A stretch of DNA of 64,000 bases from an uncultured Sulfitobacter sp. (GTDB taxonomy: Bacteria; Pseudomonadota; Alphaproteobacteria; Rhodobacterales; Rhodobacteraceae): NCBI GenBank assembly GCA_905182645.1, contig CAJJCJ010000008.1, positions 168,857 through 232,856 of the forward strand, given 5' to 3'. The notes under the pieces were generated by a model. That model made no database searches, was not told the DNA's origin, and was given only the letters and a program-made list of their open reading frames with translations. Shown here piece by piece: positions 10,052-21,279 of this stretch. The translations under genes were made by a program, and so were the position numbers. Within the stretch, counting starts at the first letter, position 1; every line of letters starts with the position of its first letter.

Positions 10052-11716
10052 ATGATGAACGTGGCAGTGAAGGCCCCGCTTGCGATGGGTGCTGTGGACA
10101 ATGATTGGTGGCGTGGTGCAGTGATCTATCAGATCTATCCGCGTAGTTTCCAAGACAGTAATGGTGACGGTGTTGGCGACTTGGCCGGTATCGTCCAGCG
10201 CTTACCTTATATCCTGACGCTTGGTGTTGATGCGATCTGGATTTCGCCGTTCTTTACGTCGCCGATGAAGGACTTTGGCTACGATGTGTCCGATTACTGC
10301 GATGTTGATCCGATGTTTGGGACGTTGGCTGATTTTGATGCTGTTGTTGAGACCGCGCATCGGTTGGGCATCCGTGTCATGATTGACTTGGTGTTGTCGC
10401 ACACATCAGACGTGCATCCGTGGTTTGTGGAAAGCCGTGCCAACCGCGTTAATGACCGCAGCGATTGGTATGTCTGGGCAGAGCCCAAGCCAGATGGCAC
10501 ACCGCCCAATAACTGGTTGTCGATTTTCGGTGGGTCCGCATGGCAATGGGATACCCGCCGCGAGCAGTATTATTTGCATAACTTTCTGGTGTCCCAACCG
10601 GACCTGAATTTCCATAATATGGATGTACAGGATGCGCTGTTGGATGTGGCCACGTTTTGGTTGAACCGCGGCGTTGATGGGTTTCGATTGGATACTATCA
10701 ATTTCTATTTTCATGATACCGAGCTGCGCGACAATCCTGCGCTGCCACCTGAACGTCGCAACGCGGACACGGCCCCAGCGGTGAACCCGTATAATCACCA
10801 AGAGCATATCTATTCTAAGAACCGTCCAGAAAACCTTGATTTTCTGCGCAAGCTGCGCGCTGTGATGGAGCCGTTTGGTGCAGCTGCTGTTGGTGAAGTT
10901 GGTGATGCCCAGCGTGGTCTTGAGATTATGGGCGAGTATACCGCTGGCGATGATTTGATGCAGATGTGTTATGCGTTCGAATTCTTGTCCCCAGAACAGC
11001 CAAAAGCCGCCCGCATTGTCAAGGTTATGACCCATGTTGATGACGTTGCCGCAGATGGTTGGGCATGCTGGGCGTTTTCAAATCACGATGTGAAGCGTCA
11101 TGCCAGCCGTTGGGATTTACCGCCTGCCGCACAGCGCATGTTTGCCACGATGCTTATGTGTTTGCGTGGGTCGGTGTGTTTGTATCAGGGCGAAGAGCTT
11201 GGGTTGCCAGAGGCCGATGTTGCCTTTGAAGACCTGCAGGACCCTTACGGCATTGAGTTTTGGCCAGAGTTTAAAGGCCGTGATGGGTGCCGCACCCCAA
11301 TGGTGTGGGAGCCGTCCAACCAAAATAGTGCCTTTACGGCGGGTCGTCCTTGGTTGCCTGTGGCGTCCGAGCATTTGGCCCTATCAGTTGCCGCGCAAGA
11401 AGATGATCCGGCTGCTTTGCTGCACCATTATCGCCGCGCAATTGCTTTTCGTCAGGCCCATCCAGCGTTGTCGGTTGGCGCGCATGAAAAAGTGGCTGCG
11501 ACGGGGGATGTGGTTTATTTCACCCGTGCGCACGACGGGGTGAAAATCTTTTGCGCATTCAACATCAGCGATATGCCGTCTGACTTGGGTTTACCTAAAG
11601 GGGCCTGGATTCCAATAGGTGATGATCTGGGTGCGGCGCATGTTTCGGCGGATGGACGGATGCATTTAGGGCCATGGCAGGTGTGTTTGCTCACGAAGCT
11701 GGCCGATAAAGTTTAA
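10052..11716 (+). CDS. aglA: GH13 alpha-glucosidase
   Basis: WWRGAVIYQIYPRSFQDSNGDGVGDLAGI, GVDGFRLDTINFYFHD, AFSNHDVKR; ORF start extended in the track, ATG at 10052 preferred. Confidence 0.92.
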   Translation: MMNVAVKAPLAMGAVDNDWWRGAVIYQIYPRSFQDSNGDGVGDLAGIVQRLPYILTLGVDAIWISPFFTSPMKDFGYDVSDYCDVDPMFGTLADFDAVVETAHRLGIRVMIDLVLSHTSDVHPWFVESRANRVNDRSDWYVWAEPKPDGTPPNNWLSIFGGSAWQWDTRREQYYLHNFLVSQPDLNFHNMDVQDALLDVATFWLNRGVDGFRLDTINFYFHDTELRDNPALPPERRNADTAPAVNPYNHQEHIYSKNRPENLDFLRKLRAVMEPFGAAAVGEVGDAQRGLEIMGEYTAGDDLMQMCYAFEFLSPEQPKAARIVKVMTHVDDVAADGWACWAFSNHDVKRHASRWDLPPAAQRMFATMLMCLRGSVCLYQGEELGLPEADVAFEDLQDPYGIEFWPEFKGRDGCRTPMVWEPSNQNSAFTAGRPWLPVASEHLALSVAAQEDDPAALLHHYRRAIAFRQAHPALSVGAHEKVAATGDVVYFTRAHDGVKIFCAFNISDMPSDLGLPKGAWIPIGDDLGAAHVSADGRMHLGPWQVCLLTKLADKV

Positions 11717-11731
11717 GGGGAGAACGCGACA

Positions 11732-12823
11732 ATGGCTGATCTAAAACTGATAGATGTTGGAAAAACATATGGCGGATCAATTGAGGTTTTGAAAGACATT
11801 AATCTCGATATTAAGCAGGGCGAATTGATCGTCTTTGTTGGTCCGTCTGGGTGTGGGAAATCCACGTTACTACGGATGATTGCGGGTCTTGAAAAGATTA
11901 CCGGCGGAGAGCTGCAAATTGATGGGCAGGTCGTCAATGATGTCCCTCCAGCACAGCGCGGTATTGCGATGGTGTTCCAATCTTACGCGCTTTATCCGCA
12001 TATGACGGTGCGTGATAACATGTCGTTTGCGTTAAAATTGGCCAAGAAAACGCCAGCTGAAATTGAGGCCGCAGTAAGCAATGCTGCCAAGATTTTGCAG
12101 CTGGATGAATATCTTGACCGTTTGCCCAAAGCCTTGTCTGGGGGGCAGCGTCAGCGGGTAGCGATTGGCCGCTCAATCGTTCGCGACCCGAGAGTTTATT
12201 TGTTCGATGAGCCGCTGTCAAATTTGGATGCTGCCTTGCGCGTCGCGACGCGGATTGAGATCGCCCAGCTCAAGGAATCGATGCCAGAAAGCACAATGAT
12301 TTATGTGACCCACGATCAGGTTGAGGCGATGACGCTTGCGACCCGCATTGTGGTGCTGGCAAACAAGGGGATTGCCCAAGTTGGCACGCCACTTGAGTTG
12401 TATGAACGTCCAGAAAACGAGTTTGTTGCGCAGTTTATCGGCTCTCCTGCGATGAACCTGTTGTCGGGCAAGATCACCGAAACGGGTGCAATCACAACTG
12501 TTGCATTGGACGGCGGTGGATCCGCGAAGACGGCTGTGTCAACGCAGGCGGCTGATAAGGGCTTGCAGGTCAATATAGGTGTCCGCCCAGAAGATTTGAT
12601 CGAGACGACCGGCAAAGATTTCGTGTTTGAAGGCACGGTGAAATTTACCGAGGCGTTGGGCGAAGTCACGTTGCTGTATTTCGACAAAGTTGGCGATAAT
12701 GACAGCGTCATTGGCAAGCTGCCGGGTATTCATATGGATTTGCGCGGCACGTCGGTGCGCATGAAAGCCAATCCGTCAAAGGTGCAGATTTTTCACGACG
12801 GGCAATCGCTGCATTATCGCTAA
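11732..12823 (+). CDS. aglK: Alpha-glucoside ABC transporter ATP-binding protein
   Basis: GPSGCGKST Walker A, LSGGQRQRVAIGR signature, MalK/UgpC-type regulatory C-terminus. Confidence 0.92.
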   Translation: MADLKLIDVGKTYGGSIEVLKDINLDIKQGELIVFVGPSGCGKSTLLRMIAGLEKITGGELQIDGQVVNDVPPAQRGIAMVFQSYALYPHMTVRDNMSFALKLAKKTPAEIEAAVSNAAKILQLDEYLDRLPKALSGGQRQRVAIGRSIVRDPRVYLFDEPLSNLDAALRVATRIEIAQLKESMPESTMIYVTHDQVEAMTLATRIVVLANKGIAQVGTPLELYERPENEFVAQFIGSPAMNLLSGKITETGAITTVALDGGGSAKTAVSTQAADKGLQVNIGVRPEDLIETTGKDFVFEGTVKFTEALGEVTLLYFDKVGDNDSVIGKLPGIHMDLRGTSVRMKANPSKVQIFHDGQSLHYR

Positions 12824-12840
12824 GAGTTGATTGAAGACAT

Positions 12841-12877
12841 AAAAAAGGGAACCCGCAGTGATGCCGGTCCCCTTTTT
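12841..12877 (+). terminator. Rho-independent terminator after aglK
   Basis: AAAAAGGGAACC...GGTCCCCTTTTTAG hairpin (one mismatch) with T-run. Confidence 0.75.
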
Positions 12878-12893
12878 AGTTTTGATTGGCCGC

Positions 12894-13961
12894 TTACTTG
12901 CGTGTGCGGCGACCTGTGCGCGCGCGGCCTTCGCCGGCTTTGATTGCAGGGCGGTTAAAGCCGATCCATTCGCCGCCGGCTGCGTCATTGTTGGTTAGGA
13001 AGTTGGCGGCGCGGATGGCCTCCATTTCTTTACCTGCGCGCGGCAGGGTTGAACCCATGCCAAACATTTGTACGATCGCTTCGTCGTCCATGCCCGGCGG
13101 GATGATGATGCCAGCGGCCTCGATTTCAGCGCGCTTTTCAGCCAGCTTTTTAGGGCCGACGGGCAGCGCGACGGGGTTCATGATTGCGGATGTCATGCCC
13201 GCAGCCATCGCCATTGGCAGGAACGCGTTGTTGATGCCATGACGGTTTGGCAGACCAAAAGAGATGTTGGACGCGCCGCAAGTCGTGTTCACGCCAAGTT
13301 CTTCGCGCAAGCGCCGCACGAGCGCAAAAACCTGCAAGCCAGCAGTGCCCATCGCGCCGATTGGCATGACCAGTGGATCAACCACAATGTCATGCGCAGG
13401 GATGCCAAAATCTGCGGCCCGCTCGACGATTTTTTTAGCGACTGCGAAACGCACATCGGGGTCTTCGGAGATGCCTGTGTCATCGTTTGAAATGGCCACA
13501 ACTGGGACGTTGTATTTTTTGACCAGCGGCAGAACCAGTTCCATGCGGTCTTCTTCACCTGTCACGGAGTTCAGCAGCGGGCGGCCTTCAGCGGCAGCAA
13601 GCCCGTTTTCCAGCGCGCCGGGAACCGAGCTGTCGATGCACAGTGGGCAGTCGGTGACGGCCTGTACGTGGCGGATCAGCTCCATCATCAGCGTTGGTTC
13701 AACAAAGTTGTTGTCGGCGTAACGTGGATCTTCGGCCATTTTGTTCGAGAACACGGCGCCCGAGTTAATGTCGAGAATGTTTGCACCAGCAGCGACCTGT
13801 GCGAGCGCATCAGATTCAACGCGGGAAAAATCGCCGCGCTCAAGTTCTTCGTTTAGGATTTTGCGGCCCGTTGGGTTGATCCGCTCGCCGATGACGGCAA
13901 ATGGCTGATCAAAGCCGATGATGGTGGTGCGTGTTTTGGATTCGACGATCGTTCGTGTCAT
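12894..13961 (-). CDS. Methyltetrahydrofolate-binding (pterin-binding) corrinoid methyltransferase, split methionine synthase component
   Basis: PFAVIGERINPTGRK, ANILDINSGA, CIDSSVPGALENGL, GASNISFGLPNRHGIN: MetH pterin-binding domain as a stand-alone protein. Confidence 0.85.
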   Translation of the reverse strand: MTRTIVESKTRTTIIGFDQPFAVIGERINPTGRKILNEELERGDFSRVESDALAQVAAGANILDINSGAVFSNKMAEDPRYADNNFVEPTLMMELIRHVQAVTDCPLCIDSSVPGALENGLAAAEGRPLLNSVTGEEDRMELVLPLVKKYNVPVVAISNDDTGISEDPDVRFAVAKKIVERAADFGIPAHDIVVDPLVMPIGAMGTAGLQVFALVRRLREELGVNTTCGASNISFGLPNRHGINNAFLPMAMAAGMTSAIMNPVALPVGPKKLAEKRAEIEAAGIIIPPGMDDEAIVQMFGMGSTLPRAGKEMEAIRAANFLTNNDAAGGEWIGFNRPAIKAGEGRARTGRRTRK

Positions 13962-13973
13962 ATGCGCAGTCCC

Positions 13974-14915
13974 TTAGGATTGATTTGCTGGAACGGCAGA
14001 AGCGCCGCCGTGATTGATGGCCCAATTGGCATTGGTCTTAATCCCGCCCAGCGGGAAGAAATGCACGTGTGAGATGTTAAAGTCGGGGTTCGCCGCCTTA
14101 TGGGCTGCAAGCTGTGCCAAGACGTCCGTGGGTTCGTAAGGAAGCAGCAGTTTGGTCACATCCATTGCCCGCTTTTGCAAGACTTTGAGAGATGCGCCGA
14201 CTCCGCAAGCGATCGCGAATTTGATCAGCGTTTGCAGTTTGGCCGGGCCCGCAATGCCGATGTGCACGGGGATCGTGATGCCCGCTTCTTTTATTGCATT
14301 GGCCCAGTCGATAATTGGTCCTGCTTCAAAGGCGAACTGCGTTGCGAGCGCCATTTGGGCGTCGGATGTTTCTGAAAACGCTTGTTTCCAACGCAATGCG
14401 CTGTCCACGTTGGTCATTGAACCGTCGGTGTCGATATCTTTGTTGCCCTCGGGGTGGCCCGCGACATGCAGATGTTTAAAGCCAGCCTCGCCGAAAAGAC
14501 CGCTTTCGAGAAGCTGCATTGAGCTGTCAAAGGCGCCGTTCGGTTTTGCGACGCCACCAGCCAAAAGCAGCGCCTGATCTACGCCTGCTTCGCCTTGGTA
14601 ACGTGCGATCCAGTCGGCGAGCGTTGCCTTATCTTTGATGATGCGCGCTGGAAAATGCGGCATGACGTTGAAGCCATCAGCCGCGATGCGTTTTGCGGTC
14701 GCGACCATGTCGTCGATTGGCGTGCCTTCAATATGGGCGACGTAGACGCGCGTGCCAGCGGGCAAAAGATCGCGGAAGTTTTCGACCTTTTCAGCGGTGC
14801 GCGGCATCACTTCGATGGAATAATCGCGCAGCAAGGATTCGACGTTTGGGTCGACTTGGACAGGCGCATCATTTTTCTTGAAGAATGGGAGCAAGGACAT
14901 AGGTGTCGCTTTCAT
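13974..14915 (-). CDS. metF: Methylenetetrahydrofolate reductase
   Basis: MetF-like TIM barrel (VAHIEGTPIDDMVATAKRIAADGFNVMPHFPAR; HVAGHPEGNKDID); operon with pterin-binding methyltransferase. Confidence 0.8.
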   Translation of the reverse strand: MKATPMSLLPFFKKNDAPVQVDPNVESLLRDYSIEVMPRTAEKVENFRDLLPAGTRVYVAHIEGTPIDDMVATAKRIAADGFNVMPHFPARIIKDKATLADWIARYQGEAGVDQALLLAGGVAKPNGAFDSSMQLLESGLFGEAGFKHLHVAGHPEGNKDIDTDGSMTNVDSALRWKQAFSETSDAQMALATQFAFEAGPIIDWANAIKEAGITIPVHIGIAGPAKLQTLIKFAIACGVGASLKVLQKRAMDVTKLLLPYEPTDVLAQLAAHKAANPDFNISHVHFFPLGGIKTNANWAINHGGASAVPANQS

Positions 14916-15224
14916 CTAGGCGGTGGGTGTGTCCCAGCCGTCGTTTGCAATCAGGGTTTTGATCTTTGCAAGATCGTATTCAGCGTCTACGCGGGCCACT
15001 TCGGCGGCGGCCACGTCGGCGTCGGTTCCGTCAACAGGGTAGGGTGGTGCCTTGCGGAATCCTTCCAGATAGGCGTCAGATTCAGCTGCACCAGATTTCA
15101 TCGCTGCGCGGTCGATGGCTTGTTCAAACCGTTCCGGCAGCGGCAGTTTCGTGCCACGCCGCCCTTTGCCAACGATGACCTGTGCTGGCATATCGCGCCA
15201 GTAAACGATTGTGACGTCAGCCAT
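14916..15224 (-). CDS. 'Virulence factor' family small protein (function unknown) in metF operon
   Basis: MADVTIVYWRDMPAQVIVGKGRRGTKLPLPERFEQAID; adjacent to metF on the same strand. Confidence 0.65.
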   Translation of the reverse strand: MADVTIVYWRDMPAQVIVGKGRRGTKLPLPERFEQAIDRAAMKSGAAESDAYLEGFRKAPPYPVDGTDADVAAAEVARVDAEYDLAKIKTLIANDGWDTPTA

Positions 15225-15480
15225 ATCTGATTCCTTCCCAAAACCGGTTGTTGGTCCCTTATTACGACAGGATTTTGCCAACCGATGCCGAATTTCGACA
15301 TCGCGTGCGCATCCAGCGACGGTGTTGGTATGAACGGTGCAGCGGACGGAGGCCAGACCACGGCGTCCCCATTGTTTTCATCATCTCTCTGAGGTCTGTT
15401 CAGATTGCCGTCAGGCTGTGCTTGCGCGGCATCCCTATGCGGCATAGCGTAGGAGCAACTAGAAAATGGAGGGCGTACAC

Positions 15481-16593
15481 ATGACGCCCAAGCGTCCTAA
15501 CGGTGCGGGAGCGTACCCTAAAGCGGTTGAGACCCCCGCGCCACACCAACCCGATCCGGCGGGGCTTTATGCCGCGCTTGATCTGGGAACAAACAGTTGT
15601 CGGATGTTGATCGCCCAACCTAAGGGCAGTCAGTTTCACGTCGTTGATAGCTTTTCTAAGTCGGTCCAGCTTGGGCATGGCCTAGAGAGTACTGGGAAAT
15701 TGTCGCGTGCGTCGATGAACCTGACGATCAATGCGATCCGTATTTGCCGCCAAAAGCTTGACAGGCATGGCGTGAAAAACATGCGCTTGGTTGCGACAGA
15801 AGCCTGTCGTCGTGCCCGTAATGGTCAGAACTTTGTGGCGCAAGTCCGGCGCGAAACTGGATTGATGCTTGAGATTATCCAACCAGAGGAAGAAGCACGG
15901 CTTGCAGTGATTTCCTGTGCGCCGCTGGTCAGCACTAAGACCGATCAGTTGCTGGTTGTTGATATTGGCGGCGGATCCACCGAATTGGTCTGGATTGACC
16001 TGACCAATGTGCCGCAACGCGAACGGCCGCGTGCGATTATGCGGCTGCATGCTGGGTTCAAATCCGATCCTGGACCGTTTGCGGCCGCCAAGGTTGTGGA
16101 TTGGATTTCAGTGCCACTTGGCGTGGCCACGCTGCGCGATCAGTTCGCGGATGTTGAGGATGACGCAGCACGGTTTGCGCTGATGTCTTGGTTTTTTGAA
16201 GAAAGCCTCGAAGATTTTTCGCCCTATGCTGCCGCCCAAACTCGTGAAGGGTTTCAGATTGTTGGCACCAGCGGGACGGTGACCACTGTTGCTGCCAGCC
16301 ATTTGGGGTTGAAGCGTTATGACCGGACCAAGGTCGACGGCCTGCGCATGACGACCGATCAGATTGATACGGTGATCCGCAATTACCTGACTCTTGGTCC
16401 AACGGGGCGCCGTGCTGATCCACGTATTGGCAAGGATCGCCAAGCGCTGATTATGTCAGGTGCTGCGATTTTGCAGGCGTTGATGCGGCTTTGGCCCACT
16501 GATCGTTTGTCGGTTGCTGATCGCGGTCTGCGCGAAGGGCTGCTTTATGCGCAAATGTCCGCGGACGGCGTGCTTGAAGATGCGCCTTATTAG
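15481..16593 (+). CDS. Ppx/GppA family phosphatase
   Basis: LYAALDLGTNSCRMLIA, VVDIGGGSTELVW, GTSGTVTTVA. Confidence 0.88.
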   Translation: MTPKRPNGAGAYPKAVETPAPHQPDPAGLYAALDLGTNSCRMLIAQPKGSQFHVVDSFSKSVQLGHGLESTGKLSRASMNLTINAIRICRQKLDRHGVKNMRLVATEACRRARNGQNFVAQVRRETGLMLEIIQPEEEARLAVISCAPLVSTKTDQLLVVDIGGGSTELVWIDLTNVPQRERPRAIMRLHAGFKSDPGPFAAAKVVDWISVPLGVATLRDQFADVEDDAARFALMSWFFEESLEDFSPYAAAQTREGFQIVGTSGTVTTVAASHLGLKRYDRTKVDGLRMTTDQIDTVIRNYLTLGPTGRRADPRIGKDRQALIMSGAAILQALMRLWPTDRLSVADRGLREGLLYAQMSADGVLEDAPY

Positions 16594-16609
16594 GACTAGG
16601 TGAGCCAGT

Positions 16610-17341
16610 ATGGCAAAGAAACCAACCAAGAATTCATCGGGCCGTGGCCTGCGCGATCTGACCGTTAAGGTCAAAACTGCGCGTGGCCGGACCAATTCGT
16701 CAACGCTTTGGCTGCAACGCCAGTTGAACGACCCCTATGTGACCCGCGCCAAGGCCGAGGGCATGCGCGGTCGTGCGGCCTATAAGATTATGGAATTGGA
16801 CGATAAATTTCGGTTCCTTATTCCAGGTGCCCGGGTTGTTGACCTTGGCTGCGCGCCGGGTGGATGGATGCAGGTGGCTGTGCCGCGGATCAATTCGCTT
16901 GGTGAAAATAAGCGCAAAGATGTCGGCATGATCTTGGGCGTTGATTTGCAAGAAATGGAAGCGATTCCGGGTGCGGTCATGTATCAGCTTGACTTTATGG
17001 CTGATGATGCGGATTTGCAGACCAAGGAATGGCTTGGCGGCGAGGCGGATGTTGTGATGTCCGATATGGCGGCGTCCAGTTGCGGCCATAAGCAGACCGA
17101 CCACTTGCGCGTAATGGCGCTTTGCGAGGCGGCGGCATATTTCGCATTTGACGTGCTGAGCGAAGGTGGCACGTTTGTGGCCAAAGTTTTGGCCGGTGGC
17201 GCTGAGGCAGAATTGAACCGACTGCTGAAGATAAACTTCAAGAAGGTGTCTTATGTGAAGCCACCTTCGTCGCGGTCCGACAGTTCGGAAAAATTCATTG
17301 TAGCGACAGGGTTTAAAGGCCGTTCTTCAGACGAGATGTAG
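16610..17341 (+). CDS. rlmE: 23S rRNA 2'-O-ribose U2552 methyltransferase
   Basis: [45 protein letters not shown]. Confidence 0.9.
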   Translation: MAKKPTKNSSGRGLRDLTVKVKTARGRTNSSTLWLQRQLNDPYVTRAKAEGMRGRAAYKIMELDDKFRFLIPGARVVDLGCAPGGWMQVAVPRINSLGENKRKDVGMILGVDLQEMEAIPGAVMYQLDFMADDADLQTKEWLGGEADVVMSDMAASSCGHKQTDHLRVMALCEAAAYFAFDVLSEGGTFVAKVLAGGAEAELNRLLKINFKKVSYVKPPSSRSDSSEKFIVATGFKGRSSDEM

Positions 17342-18085
17342 GCGCGTTTGCCAGTCGGCGCAGGCGTTTACGAACCGTTCGGACGGCACCCCATCGGTTA
17401 CAAAGTCACCGACTTCGGCGACGGACCCTATCCGTACGGGGGCTTTGCGTGTGAATTTCGATTTGTCGGCGACAAGGATGCTGGCGCGGGCCGCATCAAG
17501 GATTTGACGGCTCACGCGGACTTCTTGGGGGTCGAAATCCAACAGGTCGCCAGATGGGTCAATCGCGGATGCCCCGATCACAGCAATGTCGACCTTGAAC
17601 TGTGCAATCGCAAGTGCAGCCAAATCCCCAACCAATCCCCCATCTGTGCGCCGCAAGGTTCCTCCTGCAACAACCACTTCACATGTTGGATTGCGCGCTA
17701 AGATATTGGCAACATTCAGGTTATTTGTTACCACCATAAGGTCGCGGTGCGCAGATAGGGCGTGGGCGACGGCTTCAGTTGTGGTGCCAATGTTCAAGAA
17801 AATAGACGCATTATCAGGGATGAGTGCGGCCGTGCGCGCGCCGATCCGCAGCTTGGCATCACGTCCAAGTGCGCGCCTGTCGTCATAACCAATATTGCGC
17901 ACACCGCTGGGCAATATTGCCCCGCCGTGCACCCGTTCAAGCAGACCGTCACCGCATAGATTAGTAAGATCACGCCGAATTGTTTGAACCGCGACCCTGA
18001 ACGTGTCCGCGAGCGCGGTTGCATTTACCTTTCCATCACGGCGTGCTGCTGCGAGAATGTTACTATGGCGATCAGTTGTATTCAT
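17327..18085 (-). CDS. glpR: DeoR-family regulator, GlpR-like
   Basis: DeoR HTH ([21 protein letters not shown]) and sugar-phosphate sensor domain; divergent from glpD. Confidence 0.8.
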   Translation of the reverse strand: MNTTDRHSNILAAARRDGKVNATALADTFRVAVQTIRRDLTNLCGDGLLERVHGGAILPSGVRNIGYDDRRALGRDAKLRIGARTAALIPDNASIFLNIGTTTEAVAHALSAHRDLMVVTNNLNVANILARNPTCEVVVAGGTLRRTDGGLVGDLAALAIAQFKVDIAVIGASAIDPSGDLLDFDPQEVRVSRQILDAARASILVADKSKFTRKAPVRIGSVAEVGDFVTDGVPSERFVNACADWQTRLHLV

Positions 18086-18149
18086 ATGTTCGCTTATGGA
18101 TCACTAACGCAAAATTATCCACAAATATGTCTGATATTAACTTTAGAAT

Positions 18150-18178
18150 GATGTTCGCTCTGCGTATAAACGAATATC
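18150..18178. promoter_or_regulatory. Candidate GlpR operator in glpR-glpD divergent region
   Basis: GATGTTCG-N13-CGAATATC inverted repeat; another ATGTTCG half-site at 18086-18092. Confidence 0.45.
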
Positions 18179-18250
18179 ATACGTAGTTTTTCTTGCGCCT
18201 TTTGCGCTGTCGGGATAATGTTGCGTCATTGCTTTGAAAGGCTACGGCAT

Positions 18251-19779
18251 ATGGCTACTGATTTTGATCTTTTTATTATTGGCGGTGGGATCAACGGGGT
18301 TGGTATCGCGCGCGATGCGCAGGGCCGTGGACTGCAGGTTGGGCTGGCTGAAATGTCAGATCTTGGGGCGGCCACGTCGTCTGCATCAACCAAGCTGTTT
18401 CACGGTGGCTTGCGGTATCTGGAATTTTTTGAGTTTGGACTGGTCCGCAAAGCGCTGGTTGAACGTGAGGTTCTGCTAAGGGCCATGCCGCACATCAGTT
18501 GGCCGATGCGGTTTGTTCTGCCTTATCATAAGGATATGCGGTTTGAGGGCGATACGCCGACATCCAAGTTACTGACGTTTTTCATGCCGTGGATGAAGGG
18601 GCGCCGTCCTGCATGGCTCGTGCGATTTGGCCTGTTTTTGTATGATACGCTTGGTGGACGTCAAATATTGCCTGGAACGCGGACGGTGGATTTGACGACA
18701 GATCCGGTTGGTAGACCGCTGAAGGGTAAGTTTACCCGCGCCTATGAGTATTCTGATTGTTGGGTCGAGGATTCGCGGCTTGTTGTGTTGAACGCCCGTG
18801 ATGCGGCGGACCGTGGCGCGCAGATTATGACCCGCACAAAGGTGATCGAGGCGCGCCGTGTTGAGGGAGTTTGGGAGATCACGCTTGAAGGGCCCGACGG
18901 CCCCAAGACGGTGACTGCTGCTGGTTTGGTAAACGCAGGTGGCCCTTGGGTTGAAGACATCATTCGTGGCAAAATACATGTGAATGCTACTGAGGGCGTC
19001 CGCCTTGTGCGTGGCTCGCATATCGTCACTAAGCGTTTGTTTGATCACGATAAAGCGTATTTTTTCAAGGCGAAGATGGCCGCATTATCTTTGCTATTCC
19101 ATATGAGACGGACTTTACCCTGATCGGGACAACGGACGCTGAACATACAGATGTGAATGTGAAACCAGTCGCGACTGACGAAGAGCAAGATTATCTGGTG
19201 GCCTTTATCAACCAGTATTTTGAGACGCCGGTCACACGTGCCGATATCGTTTGGACCTATTCTGGTGTCCGCCCGTTGTATGATGATGGTGCGAAGTCGG
19301 CGACGGCTGCGACCCGCGACTATGTTTTGACGTTAAACGATGATGGTGCTCCGTTGCTGAACATCTTTGGTGGCAAGATCACGACGTATCGTAAATTGGC
19401 AGAAAACGCGTTAAAAAAGCTGGGCCATGAAGACAAATGGACAGCTGGTGTTCCGTTGCCGGGTGGTGATTTTGCAGTGGACGGCGTTGATGAATTGCAC
19501 CGTGACTTAATGAGAGCCTATCCGTTTGTTGCTGAAAGTTGGGCGCGCCGTTTGATCCGTGCGTATGGCACAAATGCTGCTGTGATGTTGGGCGATGCCA
19601 AGGCGCAGGCCGATTTGGGCGTTTGTTTTGGTGCGACGCTGACCGCCAGAGAGCTGGATTGGCTTAAGGATCAAGAGTTTGCGCAGACTGGGGAAGATGT
19701 CGTTTGGCGCAGGTCTAAGTTGGGTCTGCGTTTGACGTCTGATCAGATAGCCGCGATTGATGATTATCTGCAGTCCTAA
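18251..19779 (+). pseudogene. glpD: Glycerol-3-phosphate dehydrogenase split by one frameshift
   Basis: FDLFIIGGGINGVGIARDAQGRGL; frame 2 to frame 1 switch at T6/C tract 19060-19066; downstream frame IVWTYSGVRPLYDDG...FGGKITTYRKLAE. Confidence 0.85.
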
Positions 19780-19793
19780 ATGGGGAATGACCA

Positions 19794-21279
19794 ATGACAT
19801 ATATTCTGGCGATTGACCAAGGTACGACTTCTAGCCGCGCGATAATCTTTGATAGCGCAATGCGTGTGACTGCAAGCGCCCAAGAAGAATTTACCCAGCA
19901 TTTCCCCAAATCAGGTTGGGTCGAACATGAGGTATCCGATATTTGGGCGTCAACTGCATCGACGTGTCGCGGTGCGATTGAAAAGGCCGGGATCACTGCC
20001 CGCGATATTGCCGCCATTGGCATCACCAATCAACGAGAGACAACATTGGTCTGGGATCGCGAAACTGGTGCGCCCATTCATAATGCAATCGTTTGGCAAG
20101 ATCGCCGTACGTCCGACATGTGTGCCGCGTTAAAAGCCGATGGTTTTGAGCCGGAAGTCACGGAAAAGACAGGTCTTCTACTCGACCCATATTTTTCGGG
20201 GACCAAGCTGAAATGGCTCCTTGATAACGTCGAGGGTGCCCGCGAAAAGGCCAAGGCTGGTAAGCTGATGTTTGGCACGGTCGACAGTTATTTGATCTGG
20301 AAACTGACGGGTGGGGTGTCGCATGTCACTGATGCTACAAATGCTGCCCGCACGATGTTGTATAATATCCGCGAGGGTCAGTGGGACGCCGAGATTTGCG
20401 CCCGCTTTGATATTCCGATGTCGATGCTGCCTGAGGTCCGTGATTGCGCGTCTGATTTTGGCACCACCCGCTCTGATTTGTTTGGTGTGCCGCTACCTAT
20501 TTTGGGTGTTGCGGGTGACCAACAGGCTGCAACGATCGGTCAGGCATGTTTTACCCCTGGGATGTTGAAATCAACCTATGGCACGGGCTGTTTTGCCCTG
20601 CTGAACACAGGCGACACGCTGGTTCGGTCGCAAAGCCGATTGCTCGGCACGATTGCGTATCAGTTTGATGGCAAACCGACGTATGCGCTTGGAAGGGTCG
20701 ATTTTCATTGCGGGGGCTGTGGTGCAATGGCTGCGTGATGGGCTTAAGATGATCCGAGAGGCATCTGAAACCCAACCGTTGGCTGAACAGGCTGATTTGG
20801 GCCAAGAATTGTATATGGTGCCTGCGTTTACCGGACTGGGTGCGCCGTATTGGGATGCCGAAGCGCGCGGTGCGATTTACGGTCTTACGCGCAATTCTGG
20901 CCCTGCTGAGTTTGCCCGCGCGGCGTTGGAAAGCGTCGGTTTTCAAACGCGCGATTTGCTGGAAGCGATGAAATCTGATTGGCATGATGCCGAGGACAAA
21001 GGCGTTTTACGTGTAGATGGCGGCATGTCTGCATCGGATTGGTCGATGCAGTTTCTGTCCGACATTATTGGCGCGCCTGTAGATAGGCCTAAGGTTTTGG
21101 AAACGACGGCGCTTGGGGCTGCATGGTTGGCAGGCATGCGCGCTGGAGTTTATCCTGATCAGGCAGAGTTTGCAGCGCAATGGGCGCTTGATCGCAGGTT
21201 CGAGCCTGCGATGGATGAGGCCACCCGCGACCGCCGCTATGCTGGTTGGAAAGACGCGGTTAAGCGGACGTTGACATAG
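19794..21279 (+). pseudogene. glpK: Glycerol kinase split by one frameshift
   Basis: [18 protein letters not shown]; extra G at 20691-20692 (CTTGGAAGGG vs expected [28 protein letters not shown]); C-terminal half intact in frame 1. Confidence 0.87.
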
